This document shows, piece by piece, positions 1-12,518 of a stretch of DNA of 64,000 nucleotides. Position numbers and translations under genes: made by a program. The stretch is from Spirodela intermedia (taxonomy: Eukaryota > Streptophyta > Magnoliopsida > Alismatales > Araceae). Each line of letters begins with the position of its first letter. Position 1 is the stretch's first letter. The notes under the pieces are model-generated. The model ran no database searches and had not been told where the DNA came from. It saw only the letters and a program-made list of their open reading frames with translations. The stretch spans positions 8,959,878 to 9,023,877 of the forward strand of contig LR746264.1 of assembly GCA_902729315.2 (NCBI GenBank). The letters are read 5' to 3'.

Positions 1-3000
1 TCTGGGATGCTACACATCCAGTTTTTATTCTGCTTCATGTCATTGTGGGAAAAGTAAGCTATTCATTACAAACGATGTTTAGGTTTTGTTCAAGGCTTGT
101 AAAGAGTTTTACAACATGGCACAATATGCTGCACTGTTTTTTTAACATAAAAATTAGAATCAGCAATCATGACTGTTGTATGACCATCAGGTGAATGGTG
201 TGGAGTTGCCAGATGGAATATCCTTGGCATCAGCGTTGGATTTTTCTGCTGCTAGTATCTGTTTGGCTGTTGGAAGTGAAAGTGGTCTGGTTAGAAGAGT
301 TCTTCAGCATCACATTTGCCTCTTTTCATAGACTGATTAGTCTTTCATTCAATATTTATGTTTTTTTATTCTGCATATGCGTAGGTGTTTCTGTATGACC
401 TATGCGCGACCAGGACCACTGATAAGCAGACTTTTCACTTTGTTAGTGAAACCAAGCGTGAAGGTGATTATTTTATGTGGATGCATTATATTAGTGTATC
501 TCATTGGTTATTCAAGTAGCTATTTTCCCATTTTCGGAATTTTTTTAAAGATTTTCTTCGGATTTTGTCGAAGTTTGACTCGAGTAGGACTCAGTGGAAG
601 TACTAATGTTGTTGACCGAGGCCAGTTTAAGTAGTCAGACTAAAGTATTTTTTTGGGAGGTTTCTAATTGGCGTCTTCATAATTTATATTTTTTTTCTAT
701 CTAACTTGTGAATCGTCAGAGATCTCTGAGCTACTTCGTTCATTACAATCTCTGTCTAAGAGTCTAAGTCCCAGATCTCCCATCCCTCCTATTCATATAT
801 AGGGAAGATGGGGCCCAATATTGGCCTATTGGGCCCACATCACAAGCAGCTTCTATTTTTATATTACAGTGATTATTATAAGGAGGGATAATAGGTAAAT
901 TTCTCCTGTCTCTTCTTTCAGATTGATTGGTATTCTGGTTGTCTTTCTGTTCTCCTGGTTTAAATATTTAATAATAATAGTGACAATTATTTACCCATTA
1001 CTGTAACGCAAATCCAAATTGGACAAGTATGATATATTTTGGGGCATCATTTATTTGGCGTCATTGTACATCACTCATCTGATTATTTGTCTCAGATTTT
1101 GCTCAAAGAGTGACTTACTGTGCTGGACATATTGTGCCAACTTGCAGAAGTTTGGCAGGATTTTGGTGTTTTTTGAGTCATAAATTGCTTAGGAACAACC
1201 GAGTACACCCAAGTTGCTTTGGTCAAGGAATCACAAGGAGAATAATTTTATCTGCGGATGAAGTGTGAAATACTTGTCAAAAGTATACACGTTAGCACTG
1301 AACCACAACGCAGCTTCCATCAAGCTTTCTTCAACCAATTTTTTAAAAAACTTTAATTTACTCTGTCTGGTAGTGAGTTAATCTTTCAACTACATGTGTT
1401 GAGACATGTCGCATGCCTACGCATGGCTATGTGGATCGTAGGCCCAATAATCCATACCCAGGTGTAGTTGTTTGTCCTTTTGTTATCCTTTATGCTTTTC
1501 TTCTACCCTCAGGCTTGCTTTGATATTTTTAATTCCGTTTACAAATATAAGGACCCCCTACTTTTGTAGTGGGAAGTCTCGCAATCTTTTTTGTGAAGGA
1601 ACAATGCTTAAAATAATGCAGCTTTCTGTCCCAAACCTTTTTTTATGCTGATTTTCAAACGATGTCATTGCCCAATTTCTGTCATGATTTTCATGTACCT
1701 CTGCCCTGTCCTTGTTCCTTTGTATGTCTTTTTGTTTATCAATGAAAGATGGCTGGGCTTTCTGCTATTTTTCAAATCTTTCTGATAATCATCCATGAAA
1801 TGGTATAGAACCATGTCCTCCAGGCTAACAGTTTCATAAACATAAAAAAAAAAGACTTTCAGAGGAGACACTGTTTGTTGCGGCATCAGGTCAGCTTACT
1901 CTGGAATTAGCTTATTCGAGTAGGATTGGATTTTAGGGAGATTCTGGGACTATTATCTAGCCAATGTCCAGGGTGAATTAGACCTTAATCATAAGAAAAA
2001 TACGTTTGAACTATTACCAGTTCTTAGATGAGTTAGACCAGCATGGTCTGACTGACTTGATTTTTAAGGTTATTGCTTCATCCAATATTGCTTCGTCTAT
2101 AAATAAGGGAAAGGATATCCTAGTTTCTGGGATATTAAATTGAAATAGCTGAGTCACAATAATGTCAGTAAGTTATTCCAAAAATCATGAAAGAACGACT
2201 AGTTATTGGGAGCTTATTGTTCTTAGTGAATTGGTCAAAGCTCATATAGGGCTCAGATCGCTTTTAGGTAAGGATTCATAATTATCTCCGTGGCCTGTTG
2301 GATAGTGAAGTAGGAAACCATCATCTATACAAATCAATTGTAAATAAGGGCATTAGTTGTCGCACGTGTAGTTCACTGCTTTTATTTTACAAACTAATAC
2401 GAGGGTGATTATTTGCTACTGTCATTAGGATTTTAGTTATCTTATTGGCAGTGTTTTTATGAGTAATTTTTATTAATTTGGATGCGCTGATCTTTATTTT
2501 CTAACGTGGGTCGCAGTTCACACCATACAACAGGAAAATGACGTTCACTGCTTGGCAGTTTTTTCTGTATCGAACTCAGCAGTGAGAACGCTTCAGTTCT
2601 CAGACTCTGGTGGCAAGCTCGCTGTGGGTTTTCGGTGTGGTCAAGTGAGGATGCTTATTTTGATGCACCTTCTCAGCATGCCATTTGAAGTTAAAAGTTT
2701 TCTGTCTCACTGAATTTCCACTGCACACCAGGTGACAATGCTTGATTCAAGCTCCATGTCAGTGTTATTCCACGTGGATTGCTCGTCTGTCTCAGGCTCC
2801 CCAATCACTTCACTGGCTATGAAAGTAGTTCCGCAAGTTAATGCCCCAGTAAACAGTAACACTTCAAGTTCCAGTAGTCTGGGTGATTTTGCTGATGTAC
2901 TATTTATTTTAGCTAGAAATGCTCATCTGATTGTTGTTGATAGTATTAGTGGTAATATTTTGAACCCACAACCAATACATCCGCAGAAAGAATCGACTGC

Positions 3001-6000
3001 CATTTCCATGTTTGTCATAGGTAAGTAGCTTATCATTTTCGTCGTAGCTCAGTAGTTTATACTGAAAAAATAGAAGGTTAAGAAAATTTATGTCACAGAT
3101 GGAAGCACTTTCTTTGGAGTAGCGGGTCAAAAGCATTCCCAGGAGGGTCCTGTGCAAAGTGACATCAAGCAAAGCAGTTATCCAAGTGGAAGTGGTGAAC
3201 AAACTATTGAGCCTCCTTCCATTACCACTTCTCATTCTGGAGAAGTACCATCAAATTCAGTTCTTTTAATTTGTTGTGAGGATGCACTAAGGATATATCC
3301 ATTGAAATCTGTGATACAGGTAATTGTTTAATTTGGTTTCTATTATTTACAAAAGGTTTTAAAATGTTTAACACGATGAACAATGCTATAGGGTGACGGT
3401 ACATACGTCAACAAAGTGACCCTTCCAAAACCATGCCGCTGGTCAGCAATCATCAAAAGAAAAGATGGGCATTCCTGTGCTCTGCTTTTACTTTATCAGA
3501 ATGGAGTTTTAGAGATAAGGTGAGCCTAAATTTTTCGTTTAATCAAAAGCCGCATGTGAATTTTGTTCCAGTGATTTCTGTTAAATTCTAAGAGCATTCA
3601 TGCCATTTATTCGGATTAACTTGGGCTCTATGAATGAATAGGTCTTTACCAAATTTCGAGGTATTAGACGAAGATTCTTTAATGTCAATCCTTAGATGGA
3701 GTTTCAAGGCAAATATAGAAAAAACAATGAGTTCGTGTGACTATGGACATATTGCGCTGGTGGGTCTATTTCAAATTTTTTTGTTATGTTCATCTCTTGA
3801 TTTTCTGTTTATGCTTAGTTGAAAGATGGCTCGTTTTTCTTTTAGAATAAATTGTATTATTTTTTTCCGAAAAAGCAAACAATTTACCGACCTGATTCAT
3901 TTCCTCAATCTTGAAGGACAAGCTTCACTCGGCTATTCTTAAAAAACTTATCATTTCTTGATCATTCGTTGACTTTAGAAATGACACTGCTTGTTGATTT
4001 CGTCTTCACAATCTGCAGGTCAATGGATCTGAGTTGGCTGTGATCTCCATTTTGGCCGGCACAAATGACTATAGGTATCTTAGTTATTTCTAAACCAAAA
4101 TCAGTGAGCTGCCTTTTTAATTTTAGTTAATGTATCCTAAAATATGTTGTCTCACAGGATTCCAGAATCTTTACCTAGCCTTCATGACAAAGTCCTTGCT
4201 ACTGCAGCAGATGCTGCCACAAATCTCTCTATGTTTCAGAAGAGAAGAGAGGTTCTTCTCAATCCTACTTGCTTTTCGTCGTCGTTTTTCACGTTTTTCT
4301 TGTGCTTATTACCTTATCTATAGGGTCCTGCCCCTGGGATCCTCGGTGGTATACTTAAAGGACTTAAACGGGGGAAAGCTGGGAACTCGGTCAATGCATC
4401 TGAAAATAGCCCTCGAGATGTCTTTATTCAACAACTGGAGAATCACTTTTCAAGGACGCCATTCTCAAGCCCTTTGGCTACTCTCGCTCATGACCAAGAG
4501 GAGCTCACCCTCGGTACTCCACACTACTGCTGGTTCACTGGCGGTTGTCTCTGTTTTTTTTTTTTTTCCATTTTTTACATATTAGTTTTTTTTTATGTGT
4601 AGACGATATCATCATTGATGACGATCTGCCTGTTGCTTCGACCTCATCTCATGTCGACGACAAACCTAATAGAAAAGGTAGTCTCCTCCACACCCACCAG
4701 GTAATTTTTTGCTAGCAGATCTTATGTCGCCTTCCTTATGTTCTTTGAAAAAAAAACAGAGGACATGGAAAGAGAACAACTGTTCCAAGGGGCAAAGATG
4801 GATATCAAACCAAGAATAAGAACACCAGAAGAGATACTAACACAGTATAAATTTTCTGGGGTAAGCGAAAAAAAAAAAAGAAATGTGATTCTGATCTTCC
4901 TTGGTGTGACATGCTTCTCAACGGCTGTTTTCTCTATCTAGGATGCCTCTGCAGCTGCTGCATATGCAAAAGACAAGCTTGCGCAACGGCAAGAAAAGCT
5001 TCAGGTATGCCCTCAAACTGTTATTTACTTGGATTTAGCTTAAATGTGGACTACACCCAAGCAAACCTCTCTCTAAAGCTATAGAATAGCCAGAAAAACA
5101 AAATAGAAAAAGATTATGATTTCATGTTTGCCAACGCTTTAAATGCTTACGGTGAAAAAGGTATGATTTGTTCTTTAATCCTTCTTATGGAGTTTTCGTA
5201 TCTAGAGCAGTGGAAAAGAACATCATGCCTAATAAATACCTCTTCATGGCTAAGCCATGTGCCTTCTATTCTGAAATAAGAAATAACTTCCTTGATATTT
5301 ATCACGAAAAATTCCCTTTCAGTTTATGAATTATTGACGTGATGTAATTAACTCTTGACTGGCGTATGAAAATGTGCAATTTATTATGTTTTTACATCTT
5401 TCCTCGATATTTTCTCTACCATGGGTATAGGTGACTCCACCGACAACTGGAATTGGAATATAGGTAATTCCAGATATATTGACAGCCGCCGAAATCTCAT
5501 TAGAAAACTGTTCATAGAAAGCATGACAAAGGGGTTGAAAAACGTCCAGTACACCATTATCTTGGAGACCAAACCTCACCCACTTCGTTTATTAGCCTCT
5601 CACAGGAGATATTGTCGGCAAGATATTGAGCAGTCCAGAGATGGGCCTCTTTCCTTTCTAAGGGCATTTCCATTTATCCCTCATCTTTCCTTTTTGCTGG
5701 GGTTACTGATCCTGAAACTTCAACGCAAAAATATATGCATCCGAAACAAAGCTCAAATCAGAAGACCGTTGCTAAAGCAGAAGTCAACTACGAGTGTCTC
5801 ATTCTAGGTCTGAGTTGTAAGATTTCTCTATCAAAAAGCGAGCTCTGCTGCTGTTCCTTCAAGGATGAGACGGCAAGGCTTCAGACTTGGGTGAAGTTTC
5901 CAAAATTAGGACAATTAACTATGAAATATAGCCTATCAGGACCTTGCTGGGGTTCTAGAGGGGGGTTCTAGAAGGGGGTATGAAAATCTTCTAGGGATGG

Positions 6001-6293
6001 ATGGCTTCTCCTCAGCCTTTCCCCCACCTTGCTGCTGCCTTTTCGTCTTTATTATGTTAAAAATCTCGGCTGAGGACAGAACTGAAGAACCGTCCAACAT
6101 CTCTCCCTTTGTTTCCTTCTCCATTCTTTTCTCGAAGCTCAAGCATATTAAAAGGGCCTCCTTGATATGTTTTCTCTTCTCCCAGAAAACCAGAGAGCGC
6201 ACCGAGGAGCTGCAGAATGAAGCCGAGAACTTCGCTTCCATGGCCAACGAGCTCGCCAGGAGAATGGAAGCAAAGAGATGGTGGAAGTTCTGA
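1..6293 (+). CDS. Tomosyn-like WD40 / R-SNARE protein, 3' part (5' end outside window)
   Basis: Plant homologue of tomosyn/lethal giant larvae (syntaxin-binding protein 5 type), which binds Q-SNAREs and restrains vesicle fusion at the plasma membrane. Exons that keep phase: <1-53, 191-298, 385-463, 2517-2644, 2732-3020, 3099-3319, 3392-3519, 3642-3759, 4019-4074, 4158-4251, 4324-4513, 4603-4677, 4760-4860, 4942-5004, 6186-6293, giving 602 residues in the window. The middle part is WD40/Lgl-like sequence (LAVGSESGLV, KLAVGFRCGQV, LLICCEDALRIYPLK). The last two exons encode a VAMP-like R-SNARE segment: QRQEKL carries the arginine expected at the zero layer, followed by ENFASMANEL and the terminal RWWKF. 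Unlike VAMPs there is no membrane segment, so the protein is probably cytosolic or peripheral. Intron 3 is about 2 kb. The first third of the gene is missing. Family assignment is secure; exon ends are hand-predicted. Confidence 0.88.
811..836. repeat. Perfect 10-bp inverted repeat with TGGGCC sites
   Basis: Arms GGGCCCAATA (811-820) and TATTGGGCCC (827-836) flank a 6-bp spacer inside the long third intron of the tomosyn-like gene. Each arm contains the site II / TCP-type core TGGGCC or its complement. A TATA-like CATATATAG lies just upstream (794-802). It could be an intronic promoter element or the remnant of a small insertion. Confidence 0.5.
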
Positions 6294-7048
6294 CCGGAGG
6301 CCGACCGCCTGCGTTGACAAAACCAACCCTGCTCTCAAATGCCCATAATAAGAGACCATCGCCTCTGGTGCCCCAGCGGATTCTTCATTCATCTCCTGAG
6401 AAAGCCAAGCTGGGTAGCTCGCATATAGCAAATCTTCCTCCTCCTCTGATCATACTTCAAAAGGACACAGGCGAAGATGCCATGTGATTCTCCTTGCATA
6501 TGTAATTCGTCTGATTATGCGCTTGAAATCATACTCAAACATGACATGTCCTGGATTTTCTGAAGGTGAATGGATGAGCAAGTTTCTGATGGTGCCATTT
6601 TTCCTTCCAAAAGTTTCAAGAACATCTGCCCCTTTTAGGCTCTAGAGTCAACCCCTCCTCCTTCCTTTCCATGCTGTGATGTGCATTTCGAGCATAGAGA
6701 GCCAGTGACACAAATGGAAATGATTTTGGTGATACAAGAATGAAACCGAATAATAATACCACAAAGGGCGACGAGACCAGTTGGCTAGCCAAATCATTAG
6801 CTTCCTAATTAGACAAGGAAGAACAGACAGAGAGAGATATATATCTAGAGAGAGAGAGAGAGAGAGAGAGTAAATGGTGATCAGAGAGCGTTAAAATCCA
6901 TGATCTAAGAGGCAACCAAAGTACTTCATCAACCCCTGTGATGAGTTCAAGCATAAATTGGGGAACAGGGATCCACTTCTTCCTCGGAATCTTGCAAAAC
7001 GCCCACCTGATTCACAAACGCCACTTCGGTTAAACCCTGAAGTGTCAT
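6294..7048. other. Intergenic, convergent 3' ends
   Basis: Non-coding stretch between the stop codon of the plus-strand tomosyn-like gene and the stop codon of the minus-strand SelT-like gene. It presumably holds both 3' UTRs. It contains an (AG)12 tract. No open frame resembling a gene was seen. Confidence 0.6.
6847..6870. repeat. (AG)12 microsatellite
   Basis: Uninterrupted AG dinucleotide run in the convergent 3' intergenic region. Confidence 0.95.
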
Positions 7049-10000
7049 CTACTCAGACCAGATCTTCCCATCTTCCACGAATCTTGGATTTGTGTGCTCT
7101 TGAATGAGATTTCTCAGCTCGATCTCACTGGGGAACCTCTGCTCCTTCAGCTTGGAGAAAACCTACGCGCATGAAAGAGACGGGGTTTGTAAGGATTAAA
7201 CCCATGCTTCGGAACAAATGGCACAGAGACATAACCAACAGTTAATCGTTTAAAAGACACAAATGGCAGGCATCATCTCAGTTTTGATAATTTTTATTCA
7301 ATCCAGGAAGCGCCACAGTAGGATGGATATTCTTTTTATTCGTTGGGGAAGAAGCTTCAATAAAACGTAGTGATGAACATCAGTGAGCAACCCAGCGACA
7401 GATTCTCAGCCAAGAGACACTTTCCATAAGAAACCATAGAAGAGAGACATTATTCCGGTGATTTTCCTTCTGAGGAGGAGGCGCGACACACAATGATAAA
7501 AGGCCCGACCCAATAATTAAACCAGAAAACGAAGAAGTGGACAACAATGTGTCACTCAATTCTGGTTGTCAACAGGAACCGGATTTCTGGTCAATGCCTC
7601 ATCCAGTGGTTGTGACTATGCCTCAAAGTTGGAGGATGCCAATTGAGATCTCCCAGTTTCAAAGAAAAGGGTAATTTCGAAGATGTTTTTGTAATTGTAG
7701 AATGAGAGTCTGCTGGAAGCTCTGAGAAAAAGCTATCGGAAGATTCATGAGGAAGGTCAAGTTTCTCCACCAAGAGCTGTTGAAGGGGCAGTACCACTGG
7801 CCCTTAGTAAGGAACGGAAGAAATGAAGACGAGAAGATTCAAGGTAGCAAAGCAATCACCAGAATGAGGAATTATGAGGAATTTCTCAGTGGTCTTATGC
7901 TGCATGATTATCATGATTTTATTTTTTCTGTCAGTATAGTCAGGTATTTATTAGTAAAAGAAAAACTACAATTCTACAGATGGGTTCAATTCATTCATTG
8001 CCAGGATTGTTCAAATAACATTAACAGGAACTCACGGTTGATTATTTCTCTTAGGCTACCCACACCCCATTTATATAGTTTACATCCTAAAGACCACTAA
8101 ATGGGAATATTTGACTAATCTCATATTTAATCGATTTTCACTCGGATGTCCAAATAACTTGAGCACGTATTGAACTAAATGGGAACTATGTACTCTCTAA
8201 CATCAGAATAAAAGATAAGGTCATCTGTATAGTTCCTAACAAGGGAACAAAAGTAGAAATCCTTAATGACTTCTTATGCTGTTTACAAACACTGCTGGGA
8301 TATCCTGAGTAGGGATTTGGGCATAGCAGTCCAGTGATTGTAGGAGGGAGCCATGCAAACGAAGCGGATAAGAAAACGCTGGACTGATTCATTCAAAAAG
8401 GCCTCACATGTGGATCAAATTGGCAGCCTTTACTCCACATATTGGATGATTCCGACAAATTTGGAATCAAAAGTCCAAAACCTAAGTCAGCCAGCATAAG
8501 TCAAAAGTACAACACGTCAAGAACCAATGGTCCACTGGGCAAGCTATCTTAATTCCTGGGTATATTGGTTCGTCACAATTCAAACTTAAATCGATTGATT
8601 ATTAATTTTTTCCGTGTTTTCTTGAGTTATTCAAAAGATAGTTTACTAAAGCCAGTTTTTCTATGCTAGTATTAGCCACACTTGTGTCAGTATCAGTATT
8701 GGGGAAAGAATTGCTTTGTGTTTGGAAGTAAAATCTTTTTGAAGTTTAAAAATTCACCAATAGATGATGAAAAGATATCTGATGCAGTGGTTATCGGATT
8801 TCAAGCATTATCATAACGATAATAATTAAAAAAAATCAATTGCAGTAATTTAACAAACCAATAAAATCGTAATCATAACAGCACATTAATGCATTAAAAA
8901 ATAATGCCATAGTCAAAAGATTTCTATTTTCCTGTCGATTGTGTGTTGTAAAATTCCAGTTCTAGGCCCAAGGAAGATGAAACCTCATCAAATTAAAACG
9001 CAAAAGGGAATTATGTATATGATTGGCTGCTTTCTTACCATGTAACCGTTGCAATAAACTTCAAAGGCACCAGTGCTTTGCAAAAAGTTTTGCACAAAGT
9101 TGCCAAGAAGCCAGGTAGATGCGATAGTCCCAAATTTATTAGCACGCAAAGAGAGGTACCAAGGGGGTAATGGGTTGTATCCCAGTCTCGGCAAGATCTG
9201 GTCACCTCCCATCATGATACCAAAAACTCCAAATTGAGCAACCGGTACCAATTTGCTGAGGACACGTTTTGGAAGGGGTGGAGGATAATTCGACAGAACA
9301 ACGTCAATCCCAGGAAATGAAGTTTCAAGCATTTTCTTCATGGTCAACGCATTGCCCCTGGAAAAAGAAAATTTCCGAAACTTAAGAAATCGTCTTCAAC
9401 GAAAGGTCATATAGTACAGGAATTGGGAATGGATGTCACTTCAATTAGCATGCTCACATAAGTGGAACTTATATAGAAAGAAATGCGTTCTTCGGAATAC
9501 ATAGGAACAGAAAATCTGTAATGGTCCGTGTGGGTGACAGCAGAATATCCCATCGAGCTGACCACAGGACAACGGGACGATCATAGAAGGAAACTAGAGA
9601 CACAAATGGCGATAACCTGTAAGAGCATGAGGTGCAGAAGTTGAGCTCCACAGTGGTGCCATAACCCACTCCTCGACTCTGCAGGTTCCGAGAAACATAC
9701 CGACGTGAAGAAAAAAACGAGGGTTTAAAAAATAAGCATCGGAATAGACTCCCAGAGATTCCAACAAGAGCGAATTAACACGGCAACAGCGACGATATGA
9801 GCAGATTCTACCCGCGAGGCGGAGATATCCGGCGTCTGTATCACTGGGGGTTGATGGGGGCGGGGATCGGGATAATTATTGCGCTGGCGGTGCCGGTGCG
9901 GCGGCGGAGGAGGCTGGGCAGGAGGGGTGAAGAGATTGACCACATCGGAGAAGAGGAGGTAGAGGGGAAGCCCCAGCAGCAGTAGCTGGACCCTGTCCAT
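7049..10000 (-). CDS. SelT-like protein (cysteine homologue of selenoprotein T)
   Basis: Thioredoxin-fold oxidoreductase family of the ER membrane. Four exons read on the minus strand: 10000-9812, 9678-9617, 9357-9039 and 7162-7049, total 227 residues with perfect phase. The N-terminus (MDRVQLLLLGLPLYLLF) is a hydrophobic signal or anchor, followed by a Pro-rich linker. Redox motif C-T-S-C is at residues 78-81; animal SelT has C-V-S-U, so the selenocysteine position is cysteine here, as expected in land plants, which lack selenoproteins. Family blocks VPVAQFGVFGIMMGGDQI, STWLLGNFVQNFLQSTGAFE and VYCNG follow. The last exon (VFSKLKEQRFPSEIELRNLI) lies 1.9 kb away across intron 3, whose ATG/GTAAGA donor and GCGTAG acceptor keep frame. 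The open frame extends upstream of this ATG to 10261, but family proteins start at MDR, so 10000 is preferred. Confidence 0.92.
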
Positions 10001-10256
10001 GGCGGAGAATCTCTGTATCGCCCTTGTGACGTCGACGGGGAGGAGCCACCGGTAGCCCGCCGCTGCAACTTCAGCTGCTCCCCCGCAAGGCAAGTTCGAC
10101 GACCTCCTTCGGCCTGTTGTCCTCTCCCCCTCTCTCTCCTGATGAGTGGGAACGTGGGCCCCCCAACGCCTCTCTTCTTCCCCCATTAAGATAGGCTTCT
10201 TGCTTCCCCATTTGCCCGGCAGCCCAAAATTTCTCTCTCGTAAACGAGGAGTGTGG

Positions 10257-10345
10257 GCCACATTGGGCTTTTAAACTGGGCTGGTAATGCCCAATTGGTC
10301 TAGAGCTTTGGGCATCTGGGCCGGCCCAGCATGGGTCAAAAGTGG
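10257..10345 (-). promoter_or_regulatory. Cluster of site II (TGGGCC/GGCCCA-like) elements
   Basis: Within 90 bp there are repeated GGGCC, TGGGCT, TGCCCA, TGGGCC and GGCCCA words, about 260-345 bp upstream of the SelT-like start codon. Such elements bind TCP-class factors in promoters of growth-related and housekeeping plant genes. The motif cluster is seen; the regulatory role is inferred. Confidence 0.4.
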
Positions 10346-11377
10346 GACCCACCTACCTTCTTCAGAACAACTTGCGGGACGTGTCACTCTCTGCCACCTG
10401 TCGAGGGTTGTCTTGCCAAGTGGCGAATTCTCGCCTGTCCCTTTTGCCCATGATCTGTTATTTTCCGCATTAAAAATATTAAACAAACCATAATAATTTC
10501 GCACGAAATAAATAATCAAGTTGCCATCCTTTTCAGGTTCACGGTAGAGCTCCAAGTTGCCCACCAGAGGAGGCGCCATTTTCACGAGTGATGATAAGAA
10601 AAATTATGGGGGGGGATTTTTAGAATAAATAAATAAATAAAAACTAATGGCTGAGATTTCTTCCGCGTTATAAATGGGGCGTGTTCGAGGGGAATGAAAA
10701 TGGTGTGCTCATTCTTCGTGGGCCCCATGACGCAGGCCCATCGCTCCGAGTAATGTGAGGGTTCTTGGGATCGCCGACCATGGGCTCGTACGGGATTCCA
10801 TATGGTTCTTGTCCAATAATGGATCTTATGAATAAAATATTCTCCGTGATCTACCGGGCCAAGCCCTGCACTGTATAGTTAGTAACATTTTAGAGAGAGA
10901 GAGAAAGGGTTAGGCGACGGAATGGGCGGAAACGTTTGTCCTTTTGACGTGGGGAAGAGCCGAGGGTGTTGGGGACCGCAGAGACGCTCGCCGGCGGCGG
11001 GGAGGAAAAGAGGACTGCAGTTGAACAATGACCGGGACGTGGCTCCCACTGCCGCCGTCAGCGGCTGCGGCGGCGTTAGTTTCGGTGACGAGGGACGAGC
11101 TTCGCCGACGAGCCGCGACAGAAAGACGCACGGGAGACTAGAGAGAGAGAGGGCCAGAGACAGAGGAAATCGGGCGGGTGGCTAGAGAGCCATTGTGGCC
11201 CGCGGCGGCGCTGCTGAAAGGTGAAGAACGCCGCCCACGGGGGCGACGAGCGGCCTACGCTTGCGCTGACACCGACGAGCAGCCCACCGGAGTTGCTCCG
11301 CCGGTGGATGCCCCCTTCCGGACGGCACGCCATGGCCGGCAGAGCCCGATGCGTTAAGGGACAAGTCCCCTCGTAGT

Positions 11378-11403
11378 TCTCTCTCTCTCTCTCTCTCTCT
11401 CTT
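11378..11403. repeat. CT microsatellite
   Basis: Run of about 12 CT units in the CpG-rich region upstream of FAD3. Confidence 0.93.
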
Positions 11404-12073
11404 ACTGCGCGACAGCTCAACCCCCGCCTAAGTTGCAGCCTCTCCGTCCACTTGATGGGGAAGACGGAGGGCCGCCGCTCTGGCTCACTTCCACTAAAGT
11501 CATATCGTCATCGTATCCAGCTGTCACGGATTATGCCGTCAATAACGCCCGGGATTTCTTGCTTGGTACACCTAAAACTGTGAGAAGCAAATGGGTGGTC
11601 AGCCGGTCTTCGCCGGAGACGCCGATGAGCGCGAGGAAGATTCGGCTCCAAGGTGCCCGTCTACGAAAGCAAAGGGTAGAAGGAGGTGAGGGGTAAAGGT
11701 CAAAGCGAGCCGTCACGTCAGAATGATCGCCCGCTAAAAAACGTGGGACGATGGAGAAATCGTCGTCTGATTGACTAGTCTTCTCCGTCAACCTAGAGAA
11801 GGAACGTTCGGACATCAGCAACCTTCTCGTTGTCCCCGGGGAAGAAACCCTCCATGGAGTGACGACGCCGATGCCGGGCATTGATGGCTTCGGCGAGACT
11901 CGGCAGCGTGCCATTTTTCCCGAACCCTCATTACTTCCGAGGCGGGCGCGTCAGGGGCCGCATGTGAGTCGTCGAGATTTTCGTCCCCGCCAAGTCGAAC
12001 GAGGGGCGGGTCTACCGCCGGTAGATTCACCGAACGTACGGCAGCTCAGTATGTGCGGTGGAGGGCTCAGCAG

Positions 12074-12087
12074 CCCCCCCCCCCCCC
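12074..12087. repeat. 14-base C homopolymer
   Basis: Poly-C run in CpG-rich intergenic DNA; its length is prone to sequencing error. Confidence 0.9.
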
Positions 12088-12451
12088 GGCGGCGCCCCTT
12101 CTCTACGGCCTGTTGGGTCCCAAGAGAGAGAGAAAGAGAGAGGGTCTTAGACGCAGGTTTGGCGGAACGCGACTTGGAAATGATCGCGGAACAGTGACGA
12201 TGGTGAGGGGGGGGTCCCACCAGTGGGGGAGGGACTACATTTTAGGCTAGGACCCAGAAGATTAAAATAGAGATTTTCACGGTGAAAAGGAATACAAATG
12301 ATCGGGAAGATAATACGCGAAATGTTAATATGTAGAGTGGGGAAATCGTCGATTATCGCTGTTTCGTGGGCGGAGGCGCATCTGAGGAAACGAACGGACG
12401 GAAGGGGTGACACCCAGAGGGCGGAGTCGCCGTATCTGACGCTTCCCCAAC

Positions 12452-12461
12452 TATATATATA
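12452..12461 (+). promoter_or_regulatory. TATA box of the FAD3 gene
   Basis: TATATATATA flanked by GC-rich sequence lies 58 bp upstream of the start codon. This implies a very short 5' UTR of about 30 nt if transcription starts at the usual spacing. Confidence 0.6.
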
Positions 12462-12518
12462 GGCGGCAGTCGCCAATGTAGGGCGCCAGCGAAGGGGAAG
12501 AAGAGCGAAGGAAGAAAG

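Larger units (their letters stand above)
10001..12518. other. Divergent intergenic region, GC-rich
   Basis: Upstream region shared by the minus-strand SelT-like gene and the plus-strand FAD3 gene. The first 350 bp hold several TGGGCC/GGCCCA elements. From about 10900 to 12250 the DNA is CpG-rich with long random open frames on both strands, a CT tract and a 14-C run. None of the frames resembles a known protein. A TATA box close to 12452 marks the FAD3 promoter. Confidence 0.6.

Noticed and set aside
3035..3062. tRNA-like word GTAGCTCAGTAG
   Set aside because: No flanking acceptor stem or T-arm consensus; it lies in an intron of the tomosyn-like gene.
9725..10261. Long minus-strand frame including an N-terminal extension of the SelT-like protein and its intron 1
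   Set aside because: Family proteins start at MDR (10000), and the frame past 9812 runs through the intron; splicing at CGG/GTAGAA restores the conserved sequence.
10910..12250. Many GC-rich frames on both strands upstream of FAD3
   Set aside because: High GC removes stop codons by chance; sequences are low-complexity Arg/Pro/Ser with no domain.
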